The notes beneath the pieces were generated by a model. That model saw nothing but the letters and a program-made list of their open reading frames with translations, ran no database searches and had not been told where the DNA came from. Source: Burkholderiales bacterium (GTDB lineage: Bacteria; Pseudomonadota; Gammaproteobacteria; Burkholderiales; SG8-41). From it: 64,000 nucleotides of DNA. The translations under genes and the position numbers were made by a program. The DNA lies in NCBI GenBank assembly GCA_019634975.1, contig JAHCAI010000009.1, positions 62,001 to 126,000 on the forward strand, read 5' to 3'. Shown here piece by piece: positions 52,977-63,152 of this stretch (position 1 is its first letter; every line of letters starts with the position of its first letter).

Positions 52977-54131
52977 TCACCTGCGCCGACCCTGCTGCCC
53001 GCTCCAACCGCCTTCCACGCGATAGCGCTGCATGAAGCCGCGGTCGATGCGGTCCTTCCACTGCCATACCCAGCCTCCCCCCCAGGCCAGCGCACCGTAG
53101 GAGGCCATCGCGTAGCGGTCGCCGGCACTGATCAGGGCAAGTGCGCGGCGCTGGGGGCGGTAGTCGAGCAAGGATTCCCCCCGCAATGCCCGGCGCAGGT
53201 TACGGGCCAGAGGCGGTCCCTGACGCACGGCGTATACCCCGGACTTTGGCCGCGGCGCATCGACCATCGACGCGACATCACCAGCGGCGAAAACGCGCGG
53301 ATGGGACATGGATTGCAGCTTCGCATTGACAGCTATGAATCCGCGTGCGTCGACGCCGAGGCCGCTGGCGGCAGGCCAGGGCGGGGCTGCCGCTCCGGTT
53401 ACCCAGAAAACCTCGTCGGTGGCGATGCGCGCGCCGCCACGCAGCAGGAGCGAATCGGCATCGACGCCCTGCACGGTGCCGTCCAGCCGCAGTTCAATGC
53501 CACGGGCATTCAATATGTCCATGAAGCGACATTGAAGCCGCCGCGGATGTGATGGAAGGATCCCCGGCCCGTCGCCGACCAGCGTGAACCGCGCATTCCC
53601 GTCCAACCCCAGCATGCGATGCTGCATCGCCAGCACCAGTTCAACGCCGGCGGCTCCCGCCCCGACCACTGCGATGCGCAGTGCGGACCGTGCCCTTGCG
53701 GCCGATGCGAGGATCCGGTCCCACTGCTGAAGAAAATGCGCGACCGGCCTGACGGCAATGCCGTGCCGGTCTGCTCCCGCAACTGCGGCGGTTGCGGCCA
53801 CGGATCCCGTGTCGATGGACAGGATGTCGAAGGGCAGGGTGTGCTCATTGCCGCAGCGGGCGAACCCGCACTCGAGATCGAGTCCGGTGACCGTTGACTC
53901 GACCCGGGTGATACCGGCCGCCCGGCAAAGGTGTTCGAGGTCGATGTGACATTCTTCACGGCTGTAATGCCCGGCGACGTGGCCGGGCAGCATGCCGGAG
54001 TAAGCTGTCAGGCGATCCGGGCTGACCAGGGTGATCGCGGCATCGGGTTCCGGTTCATGCGCGAAGCGCCGGATGACTTCGACATGGCTGTGCCCGCCAC
54101 CGATCAGCAACAGGCGCTTGGACACCGGCAA
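52977..54131 (-). CDS. NDH-2-like flavoprotein (the family also found fused to SelD)
   Basis: 384 aa. LLLIGGGHSHVEVIRRF FAD site, central NAD Rossmann VVGAGAAGVELVLAMQ and a C-terminal GDVASMV FAD segment. The HSHVEVIRRF start is that of the pyridine nucleotide-disulfide oxidoreductase family often fused N-terminally to selenophosphate synthetase; here it is free-standing and no SelD is near. No redox disulfide is visible. Possibly a type II NADH dehydrogenase; substrate uncertain. Convergent with tyrS. Confidence 0.75.
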   Translation of the reverse strand: MPVSKRLLLIGGGHSHVEVIRRFAHEPEPDAAITLVSPDRLTAYSGMLPGHVAGHYSREECHIDLEHLCRAAGITRVESTVTGLDLECGFARCGNEHTLPFDILSIDTGSVAATAAVAGADRHGIAVRPVAHFLQQWDRILASAARARSALRIAVVGAGAAGVELVLAMQHRMLGLDGNARFTLVGDGPGILPSHPRRLQCRFMDILNARGIELRLDGTVQGVDADSLLLRGGARIATDEVFWVTGAAAPPWPAASGLGVDARGFIAVNAKLQSMSHPRVFAAGDVASMVDAPRPKSGVYAVRQGPPLARNLRRALRGESLLDYRPQRRALALISAGDRYAMASYGALAWGGGWVWQWKDRIDRGFMQRYRVEGGWSGQQGRRR

Positions 54132-54154
54132 TCCGCCTGTCTGCCTGTTGAGTG

Positions 54155-54784
54155 CTATTTTGACTGCCAGATTTCCTTGAGCCGGGCCTCGCGGCCGCAG
54201 GCGGACTTGTAATAGCCGTAGCGGACGGGGTTTTTGCGGTAGTAGTCCTGGTGATATTCCTCGGCGGGGTAGAAGCGGCTGGCCCGCGTGACCAGGGTAT
54301 GCACATCGCCCGCAAAGGGCTTGTTCTTCAGCAGTGCCGCCCGCGACGCTTCAGCCGCCTTGCGCTGTGCCTCATCGTGAAAAAAAATCTCGCTGCGATA
54401 CTGTGAGCCGTGGTCGCAGAACTGGCCGTTCGCCTGTGTCGGATCGATGTTGCGCCAGAAAACCTCGAGCAGCTGCAGGTAGCTGACTTTTGCCGGATCG
54501 AAGCGGACCTGCACCACCTCGTTGTGTCCGGTGGTCCCCGTGGACACCTGCTGGTACGTGGGGTCCGGCGTGCGGCCGCCCATGTAGCCGGAAATCGTCG
54601 AGATCACGCCCGGCACCTTGTCAAACGCCTCTTCCATGCACCAGAAACAGCCGCCACCGAATGTGGCCACGGCGCTTGCCGGAGCTGCCGGTTTCGTGGC
54701 CTGCGCCGCGGCCAGCAGGGGCAGCACCAGCATGCACGGCAGCACGATGTGTCGAGAAATTTCTTTCAAAATCATCAACATCAT
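54155..54784 (-). CDS. msrA: exported peptide methionine-S-sulfoxide reductase
   Basis: 209 aa. Hydrophobic N-terminus (about residues 8-24, [18 protein letters not shown]) looks like a signal peptide, then [11 protein letters not shown], the catalytic GCFWC, and family blocks TGHNEVVQV and [13 protein letters not shown]. An exported enzyme would repair oxidised Met in the periplasm. Start ATG 54784, right after AGAGGA, with ATGs three and nine nt later; the longer N-terminal frame up to 55105 is inside fbp on the other strand. A second msrA lies 1.1 kb away. Confidence 0.88.
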   Translation of the reverse strand: MMLMILKEISRHIVLPCMLVLPLLAAAQATKPAAPASAVATFGGGCFWCMEEAFDKVPGVISTISGYMGGRTPDPTYQQVSTGTTGHNEVVQVRFDPAKVSYLQLLEVFWRNIDPTQANGQFCDHGSQYRSEIFFHDEAQRKAAEASRAALLKNKPFAGDVHTLVTRASRFYPAEEYHQDYYRKNPVRYGYYKSACGREARLKEIWQSK

Positions 54785-54869
54785 GGGTCCTCTCCCGGTT
54801 GAAACCAGTATATCGGATAATCGCGTTCGCCAGCCCGGCAACCGGGCTCTGATCATTAGTGGAGAAAAC

Positions 54870-55865
54870 ATGCGGCGCATTACACTCACCCAGTACCTCG
54901 TCGAACAGCAGCGTGAAAAAGGCGTGGTTTCGGCGGAACTCAGGCTGCTGATCGAAGTCGTCGCCCGGGCCTGCAAGTCGATCAGCAATGCGGTGAGCAA
55001 GGGCGCGCTGACAGGCATCCTCGGCAATGCCGGCAGCGACAACGTGCAGGGGGAAGCCCAGAAAAAGCTTGATGTCATTTCCAACGAGGTGCTGCTCGAG
55101 GCCAATGAATGGGGCGGTCATCTGGCCGCGATGGCGTCGGAGGAAATGGAGCATCCGCACCAGATTCCGAACCGCTATCCGCGCGGAGAGTTCCTGCTGC
55201 TGATCGATCCGCTCGACGGTTCCTCGAACATCGATGTCAACGTATCGGTGGGCACCATTTTTTCGGTGTTGCGCTGTCCCGAAGGCTGCGAACCCGACGA
55301 AAAGGCCTTTCTGCAGCCCGGTTCCCGCCAGGTTGCCGCCGGTTTCGCGGTGTACGGTCCCTCGACCATGCTGATCCTGACCGTCGGCAACGGCGTGGCC
55401 GGATTCACGCTGGATCGCGAAATGGGCAGCTGGGTGCTGACCCAGCCCAAAATTGAAATTCCCGCGGACACCGCGGAATTTGCGATCAATATGTCGAACA
55501 TGCGCAACTGGGAGCCGCCGGTAAAACGCTACATCGACGAGTGCCTGGCCGGGAAAAACGGCCCGCTGGGCAAGGACTACAACATGCGCTGGGTGGCCTC
55601 GATGGTCGCCGACGTCTATCGCATCCTGTCGCGGGGCGGGATTTTCATGTATCCGCAGGACGCCAAGCACAAGGAAGGCCGGCTGCGCCTGATGTACGAG
55701 GCCAATCCGATGTCGATGATCGTCGAGCAGGCCGGCGGCGCCGCGACGAATGGGCGCGAGCGCATCCTTGATCTGCAGCCGACGAGGCTGCACCAGCGTG
55801 CCGGCGTGGTGCTCGGTTCGCGCAACGAAGTCGAGCGCGTGACCGCTTATCATCGCAATGCCTGA
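54870..55865 (+). CDS. fbp: fructose-1,6-bisphosphatase class I
   Basis: 331 aa. [21 protein letters not shown], then the metal site [33 protein letters not shown] and the end of the family. ATG 54870 is preceded by GGAGA; the open frame upstream (54618) overlaps the divergent msrA and is rejected. Gluconeogenesis or pentose-phosphate balance. It lies between two msrA genes. Confidence 0.96.
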   Translation: MRRITLTQYLVEQQREKGVVSAELRLLIEVVARACKSISNAVSKGALTGILGNAGSDNVQGEAQKKLDVISNEVLLEANEWGGHLAAMASEEMEHPHQIPNRYPRGEFLLLIDPLDGSSNIDVNVSVGTIFSVLRCPEGCEPDEKAFLQPGSRQVAAGFAVYGPSTMLILTVGNGVAGFTLDREMGSWVLTQPKIEIPADTAEFAINMSNMRNWEPPVKRYIDECLAGKNGPLGKDYNMRWVASMVADVYRILSRGGIFMYPQDAKHKEGRLRLMYEANPMSMIVEQAGGAATNGRERILDLQPTRLHQRAGVVLGSRNEVERVTAYHRNA

Positions 55866-55936
55866 CGGGACTTGGCGGCGTCAGGAGCCGGATTGCGGGA
55901 CGACGGAGCCCGCGTTCCCCGCTCATGGAGGAAGTG

Positions 55937-56497
<561 letters not shown>

Positions 56498-56521
56498 CTG
56501 CCGTCCCCCGGGCCAGCCGGA

Positions 56522-57538
56522 TCAGGCACCAGCCGCGAGCCGCCGCTCGCGGGTCGCGGCAACGATGGCCTGGGCGAGTTTGACCAGCGTCAGCGGAGCC
56601 GATCCCTCGGCCTTGTTGCCGGCAATGACCGTGCATTCCTCCCCTGCAGCGAGTGTTGCCGTGCACAGCCGCGCAATGGATTCCCGGGTGGCGGCATCCT
56701 CGTCGACCAGGCGGTCGAAAGGCGCGAAGCGGGCAGTGGCGTCCTCGTCGCTGTAGCCGGCACGCAGGCTCCAGCGCACCAGCAGCGGACCTGGCCCGAA
56801 TCCCGACATCGCCGCTGCCTGCGCCGCCACCGACGGCATCCGCGGATGCACGCCGACGCAATAGCGAGCGCCGGCGTCCTTCAGCGACGCAAAAAAACGC
56901 CGCGTAATGATGCGGGCGTCGCGCATTTCGACTGCGTACAGCGGCCCTCGCGGCAGCCGTTCGAGGAAATCGTGCAGCCGGGCGATGAAGCGCTCGGGGG
57001 AGCGCGTCAGGGTGCGCCCGAGCGGGGGAAACTGAAACAGCAAAGCACCGGCGGCTGTCCCGAGCCCCTCGATTGCGGGATCCACGAACTGCCGTGTGGC
57101 ATGGGCGGCATCCAGAAACTGCGCATTGGGCCCGCCGCGGCCGCCGTCGTCCGCGTGGTGCCAGGGGCCGGTCACCGTGCCCGGTGCGCGGACGACAAAC
57201 CGGAAGCGATCCGGCACTTGCGCTGCAAAGAAGGCGTACTGGCGCGCCGTCAGCGGTGCCTGGAAGCTTCTGTCGATACCGGCGGCGGCGAGCAGCGGGT
57301 GCTGCGCGTAGGCCGGCAAACCGCTGCGGGCGAGATCTGCGGGAAGCAGCGCATCCGCCCAGACGATGCCCCGCCACCCCGGAAAGTGCCAGGACGAGGC
57401 GCCCAGCCGCAATCCCCGAGGCAACTGTCGTGCCAGGTCGCGCACCTCCGGAGGCACCTCTGCCGCGGCAACGGATACTGCGCGGCGAGCGGGGCCGCCG
57501 CGTGCGCTACCTTCGAACAGGGAAAGCTGCCGGGCCAT
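56522..57538 (-). CDS. DUF72 family protein
   Basis: 338 aa. TIM-barrel-like DUF72: LRLGASSWHFPGWRGIVWA, FRFVVRAPGTVT, LLFQFPPLG and LYAVEMRDARI. Biochemical function of the family is unknown. ATG 57538 chosen over 57571. Convergent with msrA; 401 bp before the SWIB gene. Confidence 0.85.
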   Translation of the reverse strand: MARQLSLFEGSARGGPARRAVSVAAAEVPPEVRDLARQLPRGLRLGASSWHFPGWRGIVWADALLPADLARSGLPAYAQHPLLAAAGIDRSFQAPLTARQYAFFAAQVPDRFRFVVRAPGTVTGPWHHADDGGRGGPNAQFLDAAHATRQFVDPAIEGLGTAAGALLFQFPPLGRTLTRSPERFIARLHDFLERLPRGPLYAVEMRDARIITRRFFASLKDAGARYCVGVHPRMPSVAAQAAAMSGFGPGPLLVRWSLRAGYSDEDATARFAPFDRLVDEDAATRESIARLCTATLAAGEECTVIAGNKAEGSAPLTLVKLAQAIVAATRERRLAAGA

Positions 57539-57939
57539 GGCGGAGGTCAGCGGGGAATTCCGGCCGCACAATCACCATGCGGCGAGGTCGTGCCACCCGA
57601 GCGTTGATCGCATATGCTGCAGATACACAATTCAAATCCCCCGGTTAGGTCATTGATTTGCTTCTGCTCTTGCGCCGCGGGCGGCTTCCCCGAAGGCGGC
57701 GGGCGAGGGATGCCTATTGTGCGGCGAGTCGGCGACGGACACAAACTCCCGGCAATCGGCAAGCCGAAACGCCGTCGCCAAGGCAGCGCTTGCATGGTGT
57801 CGCACCCTCTGGTTTTCCCTCTGGGAAACAATTGACAAAGGCGTTTTCCCTCGGCATCCTCTCGTCACCGTGCGCTATCACGGCAAACCTGACCAACCTG
57901 ACCAACTGATCCTATCCGGACATTACGGGAGAACACTCG
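57539..57939. promoter_or_regulatory. divergent gap between the DUF72 and SWIB genes
   Basis: 401 bp without a convincing gene. TTGACAAAGGCGTT (57832-57845) repeats the element before the lysine-rich mini-gene with one change; a -10 at the right distance (CATCCT) is weak. TAGGTCATTGATTTG near 57644 loosely resembles the dispersed AT-rich motif. Three CTGACCAA-like repeats occur at about 57890-57910. Short open frames here lack signals. Confidence 0.4.
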
Positions 57940-58254
57940 ATGGCTGCAAAGAAAAAGGCTACCAAGAAACCCGCCGCAAAGAAAAAGAAGGCCGGCGCGA
58001 AACGCAAACCCAATGCCGCATTCATGAAGGCCATGCAGCCGAGCGCCGCGCTCGGTGCAGTGATCGGCAACAGCGCAATGCCGCGCACCGAAGTCACCAA
58101 GAAGATCTGGGCCTACATCAAAAAGCACGGCCTGCAGGACAACAAGAACCGCCGCATGATCAATGCTGACGAGAAGCTGAAAGATGTTTTCGGCGGCAAG
58201 AAACAGGTGTCGATGTTTGAGATGACCAAGCTGGTCAACAAGCATCTGAAATAA
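57940..58254 (+). CDS. SWIB/MDM2-domain protein with lysine-rich tail
   Basis: 104 aa. Lysine/alanine tail (residues 1-22, MAAKKKATKKPAAKKKKAGA) followed by a complete SWIB domain (25-104: AFMKAMQPSAALGAVIGNSAMPRTEVTKKIWAYIKKHGLQD, INADEKLKDVFG, VSMFEMTKLVNKHLK). In bacteria SWIB proteins occur in betaproteobacteria and chlamydiae and probably act on the nucleoid. GGGAGA precedes ATG 57940, and its own terminator follows. Shares its tail and a promoter element with the 22-aa gene at 14030-14098. Confidence 0.9.
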   Translation: MAAKKKATKKPAAKKKKAGAKRKPNAAFMKAMQPSAALGAVIGNSAMPRTEVTKKIWAYIKKHGLQDNKNRRMINADEKLKDVFGGKKQVSMFEMTKLVNKHLK

Positions 58255-58272
58255 GCAGTTCGGATTGCAGTG

Positions 58273-58302
58273 AACGGGGCGCCGGAGCGCCCCGTTTTTT
58301 TT
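58273..58302 (+). terminator. terminator of the SWIB gene
   Basis: Perfect 10-bp stem AACGGGGCGC/GCGCCCCGTT with a CGGA loop and a T8 run. Confidence 0.93.
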
Positions 58303-58308
58303 GCGCCT

Positions 58309-59445
58309 TCAGCGCCGGCTGACGACGCCGCCACCGATCAGCAGGGCGGCCGCCATGGCCCAGAACACCGGCGTCATGCCCAGCGTCGTGCCGACGATGC
58401 CGAACAGCAGCGGCATGCCGGCCTGGGTGACGTTGAGCAGGAAGGTGCGCACGCCGACCACTTCGCCGCCGCGCCCTGCAGGGGCGGAGTTATACAGTAC
58501 CGACATGATCATCGGCTGTGTGCCGCCGATCGCCAGTCCGATCACGAAGGCGACGGCCATCAGCAGTGGAGGGCTGCTGAGCAGCGGGAATACGGCCATG
58601 GCCGCGCCGGTGGCGATCATGCCCCCGATCAGCAGCGGCCATTCGCTCAGGCGGTGCACGACCAGCGGCAGCAGCAGCCTCACCACGAATATTGCCGCGC
58701 CGAAGGCGCCGAGGATCAGGCCGATGGCCGATGCCGACAGCCCCAGACGGGTACCATGGATCGGCGTGACGAAGGTGAACAGGTCCCAGGCCATCGACAG
58801 TACCGCGCTGGCGATCAAAGCCCTGCGCAGGCCGCGGATGCGGAAGAGGTCGATGACCCGTTTGTGCCCGGCACCCTGCGCCGGTGCCGGATGTGCCGGG
58901 AGGCGAACCGGGCGCGCCAGCATCAGCGCGATGCCGGACACCACGCTGATGCCCAGCAGCAGGAAGGTCAGGCGGTGGCCGATCCAGTCGATCGCGAAAC
59001 CGGAGATCACCGGCCCGAGGAAGCCCGAGGTGGAAAATGCCAGCGCCAGCAGGCTGAAATTGCGTGAGCGATCCTCCGGTACGCCGAGCAGGCCGGCGGC
59101 CTGGCTGACGCAGATGTGCACCAGCATGAAGCCACTGCCGGCCAGCGCGCTGGCGAGGAACAGTGTTTCGAGACGGGGCAGCGCGGCAACCAGCAGCAGC
59201 GCGCCGAGCACGGTGCCCGCACCGATGAACAGCGGCACGCGCACGCCGATGCGGTCGACGGTGCGTCCCCAGCCAACCGCGAACACCAGGGGCACTGCGG
59301 CAAGCAGCGATATCAGGATGCCCACCGCGAGAGCGGAGGCCTGCAGGTGCAGCGCGAACAGCGACAGCGTGACCCGGATGCCGGCGAACGCCAGATGCAG
59401 CAGGATCGTCAGCAGCACGATGAAGCGGATGCTGGAGACCTTCAT
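58309..59445 (-). CDS. major facilitator superfamily transporter
   Basis: 378 aa, about 12 membrane segments. GWGRTVDRIGVRVPLFIGAG is the loop 2-3 GxxxDRxGrR-like motif; SGFLGPVISGFAIDWIG lies in the fifth segment. Substrate cannot be read. ATG 59445 overlaps the EamA gene stop (ATGA); longer starts in other frames are rejected. Confidence 0.85.
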   Translation of the reverse strand: MKVSSIRFIVLLTILLHLAFAGIRVTLSLFALHLQASALAVGILISLLAAVPLVFAVGWGRTVDRIGVRVPLFIGAGTVLGALLLVAALPRLETLFLASALAGSGFMLVHICVSQAAGLLGVPEDRSRNFSLLALAFSTSGFLGPVISGFAIDWIGHRLTFLLLGISVVSGIALMLARPVRLPAHPAPAQGAGHKRVIDLFRIRGLRRALIASAVLSMAWDLFTFVTPIHGTRLGLSASAIGLILGAFGAAIFVVRLLLPLVVHRLSEWPLLIGGMIATGAAMAVFPLLSSPPLLMAVAFVIGLAIGGTQPMIMSVLYNSAPAGRGGEVVGVRTFLLNVTQAGMPLLFGIVGTTLGMTPVFWAMAAALLIGGGVVSRR

Positions 59446-60347
59446 GCCGCGCTTCCCTGCTGCCGTCTCCCCTGCCAGGACACCATGGCAACACCGCAGC
59501 AGGTAACCACGATGCCCGCGAGCGAAATGGCCGAGGGCACCACGCCGAACATCAGCAGTTCGAGCGTGACCGCGAAAATCGGCGTCAGGTAGATCAGGCT
59601 GGTGACGCGGGTGGCCCGGCCGCGCCGCATCAGCGTGTGCAGCGCATTGACCGCCAGAAATGACGCGCCGATCACCAGGAACACGATGGATCCGGCCAGT
59701 GCCCACGACCAGCACACCGTCGCGCCCTCGACCAGCCAGGCCAGTGGCGCCAGCACCACGAGGGTGCCGGCAAACTGCAGCAGGGCGGCCGCGCGGAGGT
59801 CGGCGGTGGGGCACCAGCGGCGCTGGTACAGCGTGCCGGCCGTGACTCCGGCCAGCGAGATCGTGACGGCGAGCAGCGCGCCCGCGCTGGCTTCGCGCAC
59901 ATCAATCTTGTGCCAGACGATCAGTGTCACGCCGGCGAGTCCGATCGCGATGCCCGCCCACTGCCGGGTGCCGATGCGATCGCCCATCCAGCGTCCCGCG
60001 ATCACTGCGGTCAGCAGCGGCTGTACCGACAGCAGCACGGCGGTGATCCCGGCCGACATGCCGAGGTACTGGGTGTAGTGGCTGCCGCCGAGGTGCACCG
60101 CGTGCATCAGCAGACCGGCGACGATGAGGTGTCCGGTTTCGCTTCGGCTCGCCGGCCACCGCGGGCGGAGCACCAGCAGCAGCGGTACCAGGCAGATCAG
60201 GCCAAAGGCGAAGCGCAGCGACAGGAAGGTGAACGGCGCTGCATGCTGCAGGCCGAGTTTGGTGGCCAGGAACCCCGAGCCCCAGACCGACACGAAATAC
60301 CAGGCCAGCAGGGACTCGTAGGTGCGCGGGGAAAGCGGTACGGGCAA
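59442..60347 (-). CDS. EamA-family (DMT) transporter
   Basis: 301 aa with about ten membrane segments in two repeats of five: ESLLAWYFVSVWGSGFLATKL and SLAGVTAGTLYQRRW each begin a repeat. TTG 60347 is the likeliest start, since no ATG lies near the first helix; a GTG at about 60300 would cut into it. Substrate unknown (metabolite export). Tightly linked to the MFS gene. Confidence 0.8.
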   Translation of the reverse strand: MPVPLSPRTYESLLAWYFVSVWGSGFLATKLGLQHAAPFTFLSLRFAFGLICLVPLLLVLRPRWPASRSETGHLIVAGLLMHAVHLGGSHYTQYLGMSAGITAVLLSVQPLLTAVIAGRWMGDRIGTRQWAGIAIGLAGVTLIVWHKIDVREASAGALLAVTISLAGVTAGTLYQRRWCPTADLRAAALLQFAGTLVVLAPLAWLVEGATVCWSWALAGSIVFLVIGASFLAVNALHTLMRRGRATRVTSLIYLTPIFAVTLELLMFGVVPSAISLAGIVVTCCGVAMVSWQGRRQQGSAA

Positions 60348-60405
60348 GATGGCGGCGCGGCGGGAAAGGGCGTGAGTATACCGCCGGCCGCGGCCGGCAC
60401 CGCGG

Positions 60406-61038
60406 TCAGGGCGCGAGGCGGCCGAGCGTCCAGTGCCCCGCCTGCAGCGTGTAAAGAAGCCGGTCGTGCAGGCGATTGGGCCGGCCCTGCCAGAACTCGA
60501 CGGCCGCCGGCCGCAGCCTGTATCCGCCCCAATGCGCGGGCCGTTGCGCAGCATCGCCCTGCCCGGCAGCGACTTCCGCGAACTTCCGCTCGAGCGCGGC
60601 GCGGTTCGCCACCGGCTCGCTTTGAGGGGAGGCGATTGCCGCGTGGCGGCTGCCCAGCGGCCGGCTCGCGAAATACTCGTCGGATTCATCGGCGGAGACC
60701 CTCTCGACACCGCCTTCAATGCGCACTTCGCGTTCCAGCTCCGTCCAGTGAAACAGCAGCGCCGCACGCGGGTTGTTGGCGAGCTCACGGCCCTTGCGGC
60801 TGAGGTAGTTGGTATAGAACACGAATCCGTCATGGTCGATACCCTTCAGCAGCACAATGCGTGCTGAAGGCGCGCCCTCCGCCGTTGCCGTCGCCAGAGT
60901 CATGGCATTGGGCATGGGCAGCTCGGCGCGCAGCGCCTCGTCAAACCAGCGCTGGAACTGGACGAAGGGATCGGCGGCGACATCGGCCTCGTCGAGGCTC
61001 TCGCCCATGTATTCGCGGCGCAGCGAAGCGATGCTCAA
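60406..61038 (-). CDS. pdxH: pyridoxamine 5'-phosphate oxidase
   Basis: 210 aa from a TTG at 61038, which stands 6 nt after AGGAG and gives the family N-terminus ([19 protein letters not shown]). FMN-binding blocks [31 protein letters not shown] and the C-terminal WGGYRLRP and [13 protein letters not shown]. Makes the PLP that LysA uses here. No ATG in frame precedes the conserved start, so the TTG is well supported. Confidence 0.93.
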   Translation of the reverse strand: MSIASLRREYMGESLDEADVAADPFVQFQRWFDEALRAELPMPNAMTLATATAEGAPSARIVLLKGIDHDGFVFYTNYLSRKGRELANNPRAALLFHWTELEREVRIEGGVERVSADESDEYFASRPLGSRHAAIASPQSEPVANRAALERKFAEVAAGQGDAAQRPAHWGGYRLRPAAVEFWQGRPNRLHDRLLYTLQAGHWTLGRLAP

Positions 61039-61072
61039 GGGATCTCCTGAAAACGAGGGGACAGGCGCAATT

Positions 61073-61936
61073 CTAGCGTTCGGGCAGCGGGATGAACTCG
61101 GACTCGCCGGGCACCCGCGGGAAACGCTGCTCGCGCCAGCGGGTGCGCGCCTCGTCGATGAGTTCGCGGCTGCTGGCGACAAAATTCCAGTGGATGAAGC
61201 GGTCGCCGTCGAGCGCTGCGCCGCCGAAGACCATCAGCTGCGCCGGGCCTGCCGTGGCGATCTCGATCGCCGATCCGGGGGCGAACACGGCAATCGTCAG
61301 CGGCGCCACCGGATTGCCGTCAGCTCTGACCTCGCCGTCGATGACATAGAGGGCGCGTTCCTCGTGTTCCGCCGGGATCGCGAACTGCGCCGCGGCACGC
61401 GCGGTCACCGCGCCGTAAAACATCGGCGAGAAGGTGTTCACCGGCGCACGTTCTCCCCATCCGCTGCCCGCGATCAGCCGCAGTTCCGCCTCCGGCCACT
61501 GCAGCACCGGCAGCGTTTTCTTCGGGTGGTGCGCGAAGGCAGGCTCGGTCCGTTCGTGCGCCCGAGGCAGCGCGATCCAGGTCTGGATGCCGTGCAGGCC
61601 GCGTGCCCGGCTGCGTTCGTCCTCCGGGCTGCGTTCCGAGTGCACGATGCCGTGGCCGGCGGTCATCCAGTTGACGTCGCCCGGGGTGATGCGCTGTTCG
61701 AAACCGAGGCTGTCGCGATGCATGATCGCGCCGTCAAAAAGATAAGTCACGGTGGCCAGCCCGATGTGCGGGTGCGGCCGCACGTCGAGGCCCTGGCCGG
61801 GGCTGAACTGCGCCGGGCCCATGTGATCGAAAAAAATGAAAGGCCCTATCATCTTGCGGCCTGCCGAAGGCAGCAGGCGGCGCACCGGGAGGCCATCGAC
61901 GTCCTTGACCTGGGGTTTGACGATATCGCTGATCAT
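61073..61936 (-). CDS. pirin-family protein
   Basis: 287 aa bicupin. Metal-binding [15 protein letters not shown] and later [13 protein letters not shown] supply the His/Glu set; [12 protein letters not shown] is a family block. Members act as quercetin dioxygenases or regulatory partners of enzymes. GGAG precedes ATG 61936 by 6 nt. Confidence 0.9.
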   Translation of the reverse strand: MISDIVKPQVKDVDGLPVRRLLPSAGRKMIGPFIFFDHMGPAQFSPGQGLDVRPHPHIGLATVTYLFDGAIMHRDSLGFEQRITPGDVNWMTAGHGIVHSERSPEDERSRARGLHGIQTWIALPRAHERTEPAFAHHPKKTLPVLQWPEAELRLIAGSGWGERAPVNTFSPMFYGAVTARAAAQFAIPAEHEERALYVIDGEVRADGNPVAPLTIAVFAPGSAIEIATAGPAQLMVFGGAALDGDRFIHWNFVASSRELIDEARTRWREQRFPRVPGESEFIPLPER

Positions 61937-61953
61937 CGGGATCTCCGGGGGTT

Positions 61954-62436
61954 TCAGGGATTGGCCGCCGAATCGGCGGCGCGGCGGAAGCGCAGGCTGT
62001 CATCTCCGGCGAACAGGATCAGCATGCCATCGTCAGTGAGGAAATCCGGATGCCCGGAAAGCAGCTTGAAGTAGCGGTTCTCGAAGGTCGCCAGCGGTTC
62101 CGCGCAGGCGCGTCGTGTCGTTGCCAGGGGTGACAACGCCATTCGGCCATCGGCCAGGCGGACGCTCCCGTTACCGGTGTTGCAGCCGCTGAACACGGAG
62201 ATGCGGCTGCCGCGGATCTCGAGCGTGGCACGGGGCGGGACCTTCATGCCGCTGCCCTCGATCAGGCTCGATGCGGCCAGTTCCCAGCGGCCCTCGGGCA
62301 GGGTGGCCGGTGTATCGACAGAGGCACATGACGCAAGCAGCAGGACGGCGCCGAGCGCCGCCAGGCGGCCGCGATGACCGGGGGGTGCCGGGAGCCGAGG
62401 GGCTGTCGACAGACGTGGACGGGCACAACAGGTCAC
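61954..62436 (-). CDS. META-domain (HslJ-like) lipoprotein
   Basis: 160 aa from a GTG at 62436. Lipobox LLLASC follows a long N-terminus of about 36 residues. The META domain includes LEIRGSRISVFSGCNTGNGSVRLADGRMALS and the last block RACAEPLATFENRYFKLL. Probably outer-membrane anchored. Heat-shock HslJ is the nearest known type, role unclear. Confidence 0.78.
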   Translation of the reverse strand: MTCCARPRLSTAPRLPAPPGHRGRLAALGAVLLLASCASVDTPATLPEGRWELAASSLIEGSGMKVPPRATLEIRGSRISVFSGCNTGNGSVRLADGRMALSPLATTRRACAEPLATFENRYFKLLSGHPDFLTDDGMLILFAGDDSLRFRRAADSAANP

Positions 62437-62492
62437 AGGTTGAAACTCCGGCTTGATGTGGGCATGGACGGCTTGATTATAGGCTGTGCGCC

Positions 62493-63152
62493 TCAGCGGG
62501 CGCCGGCACGCTCCAGAAGGGTCGCGATGTCGCGGTAGCCCCGCTGTCGTGCATGTGCGAGGGGGGTAATCCCGTCGCGGTCGGCGATACCGGCGTCTGC
62601 ACCATGCGCGAGCAGCAGGCGCACGATCTCGGTGTGGCGGGAGCCCCCGTCGCCGAGGATCACCGCCTCGATCAGCGCAGTCCAGCCGAAGCGGTTGATG
62701 TGGTTGATGTTGACGGGTGTCTTCAGCAGTTCGCGCACCACCTCGACATGGCCGTAATGCGCCGCCGGGATCAGTGCCGTGCCGCCGTACTGGTTCAGCG
62801 TGTGCGGATCGGCACCGTGCTTCAGTGTCAGACGCAGCAGTTCGGTGTGGCCGCGGACGGCGGCAACCATGAACGCGGTGCGGCCGATGGTGTCGCGGAC
62901 ATTGGGGCTGGCGCCGGCCTCCAGCAGCAGCCGTGCTGTTTCGACGTGATTGCCGTAGGCGGCGGCGACCAGCGCAGTGCGGCCGTCACCGTCGCGTGCG
63001 AGCAGTGAAGCGCCCTGCTTGAGCAGTTGCCTTGCCGCAGCCGTGTCGCCGCGACCCGCCGCGGCGATCAGCGCCTGGTCGCGATCAGAAACCTGTGCCG
63101 CCGCGGGCGGCATGATCAGCAGCAGGGCGATCAGCAGGCTGCGCAGGATCAT
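62493..63152 (-). CDS. periplasmic ankyrin-repeat protein
   Basis: 219 aa. Signal peptide [19 protein letters not shown], then about five 33-residue ankyrin repeats ([25 protein letters not shown] and [25 protein letters not shown] among them). A periplasmic protein-binding scaffold. Stop overlaps uvrA by 4 bp. Confidence 0.88.
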   Translation of the reverse strand: MILRSLLIALLLIMPPAAAQVSDRDQALIAAAGRGDTAAARQLLKQGASLLARDGDGRTALVAAAYGNHVETARLLLEAGASPNVRDTIGRTAFMVAAVRGHTELLRLTLKHGADPHTLNQYGGTALIPAAHYGHVEVVRELLKTPVNINHINRFGWTALIEAVILGDGGSRHTEIVRLLLAHGADAGIADRDGITPLAHARQRGYRDIATLLERAGAR

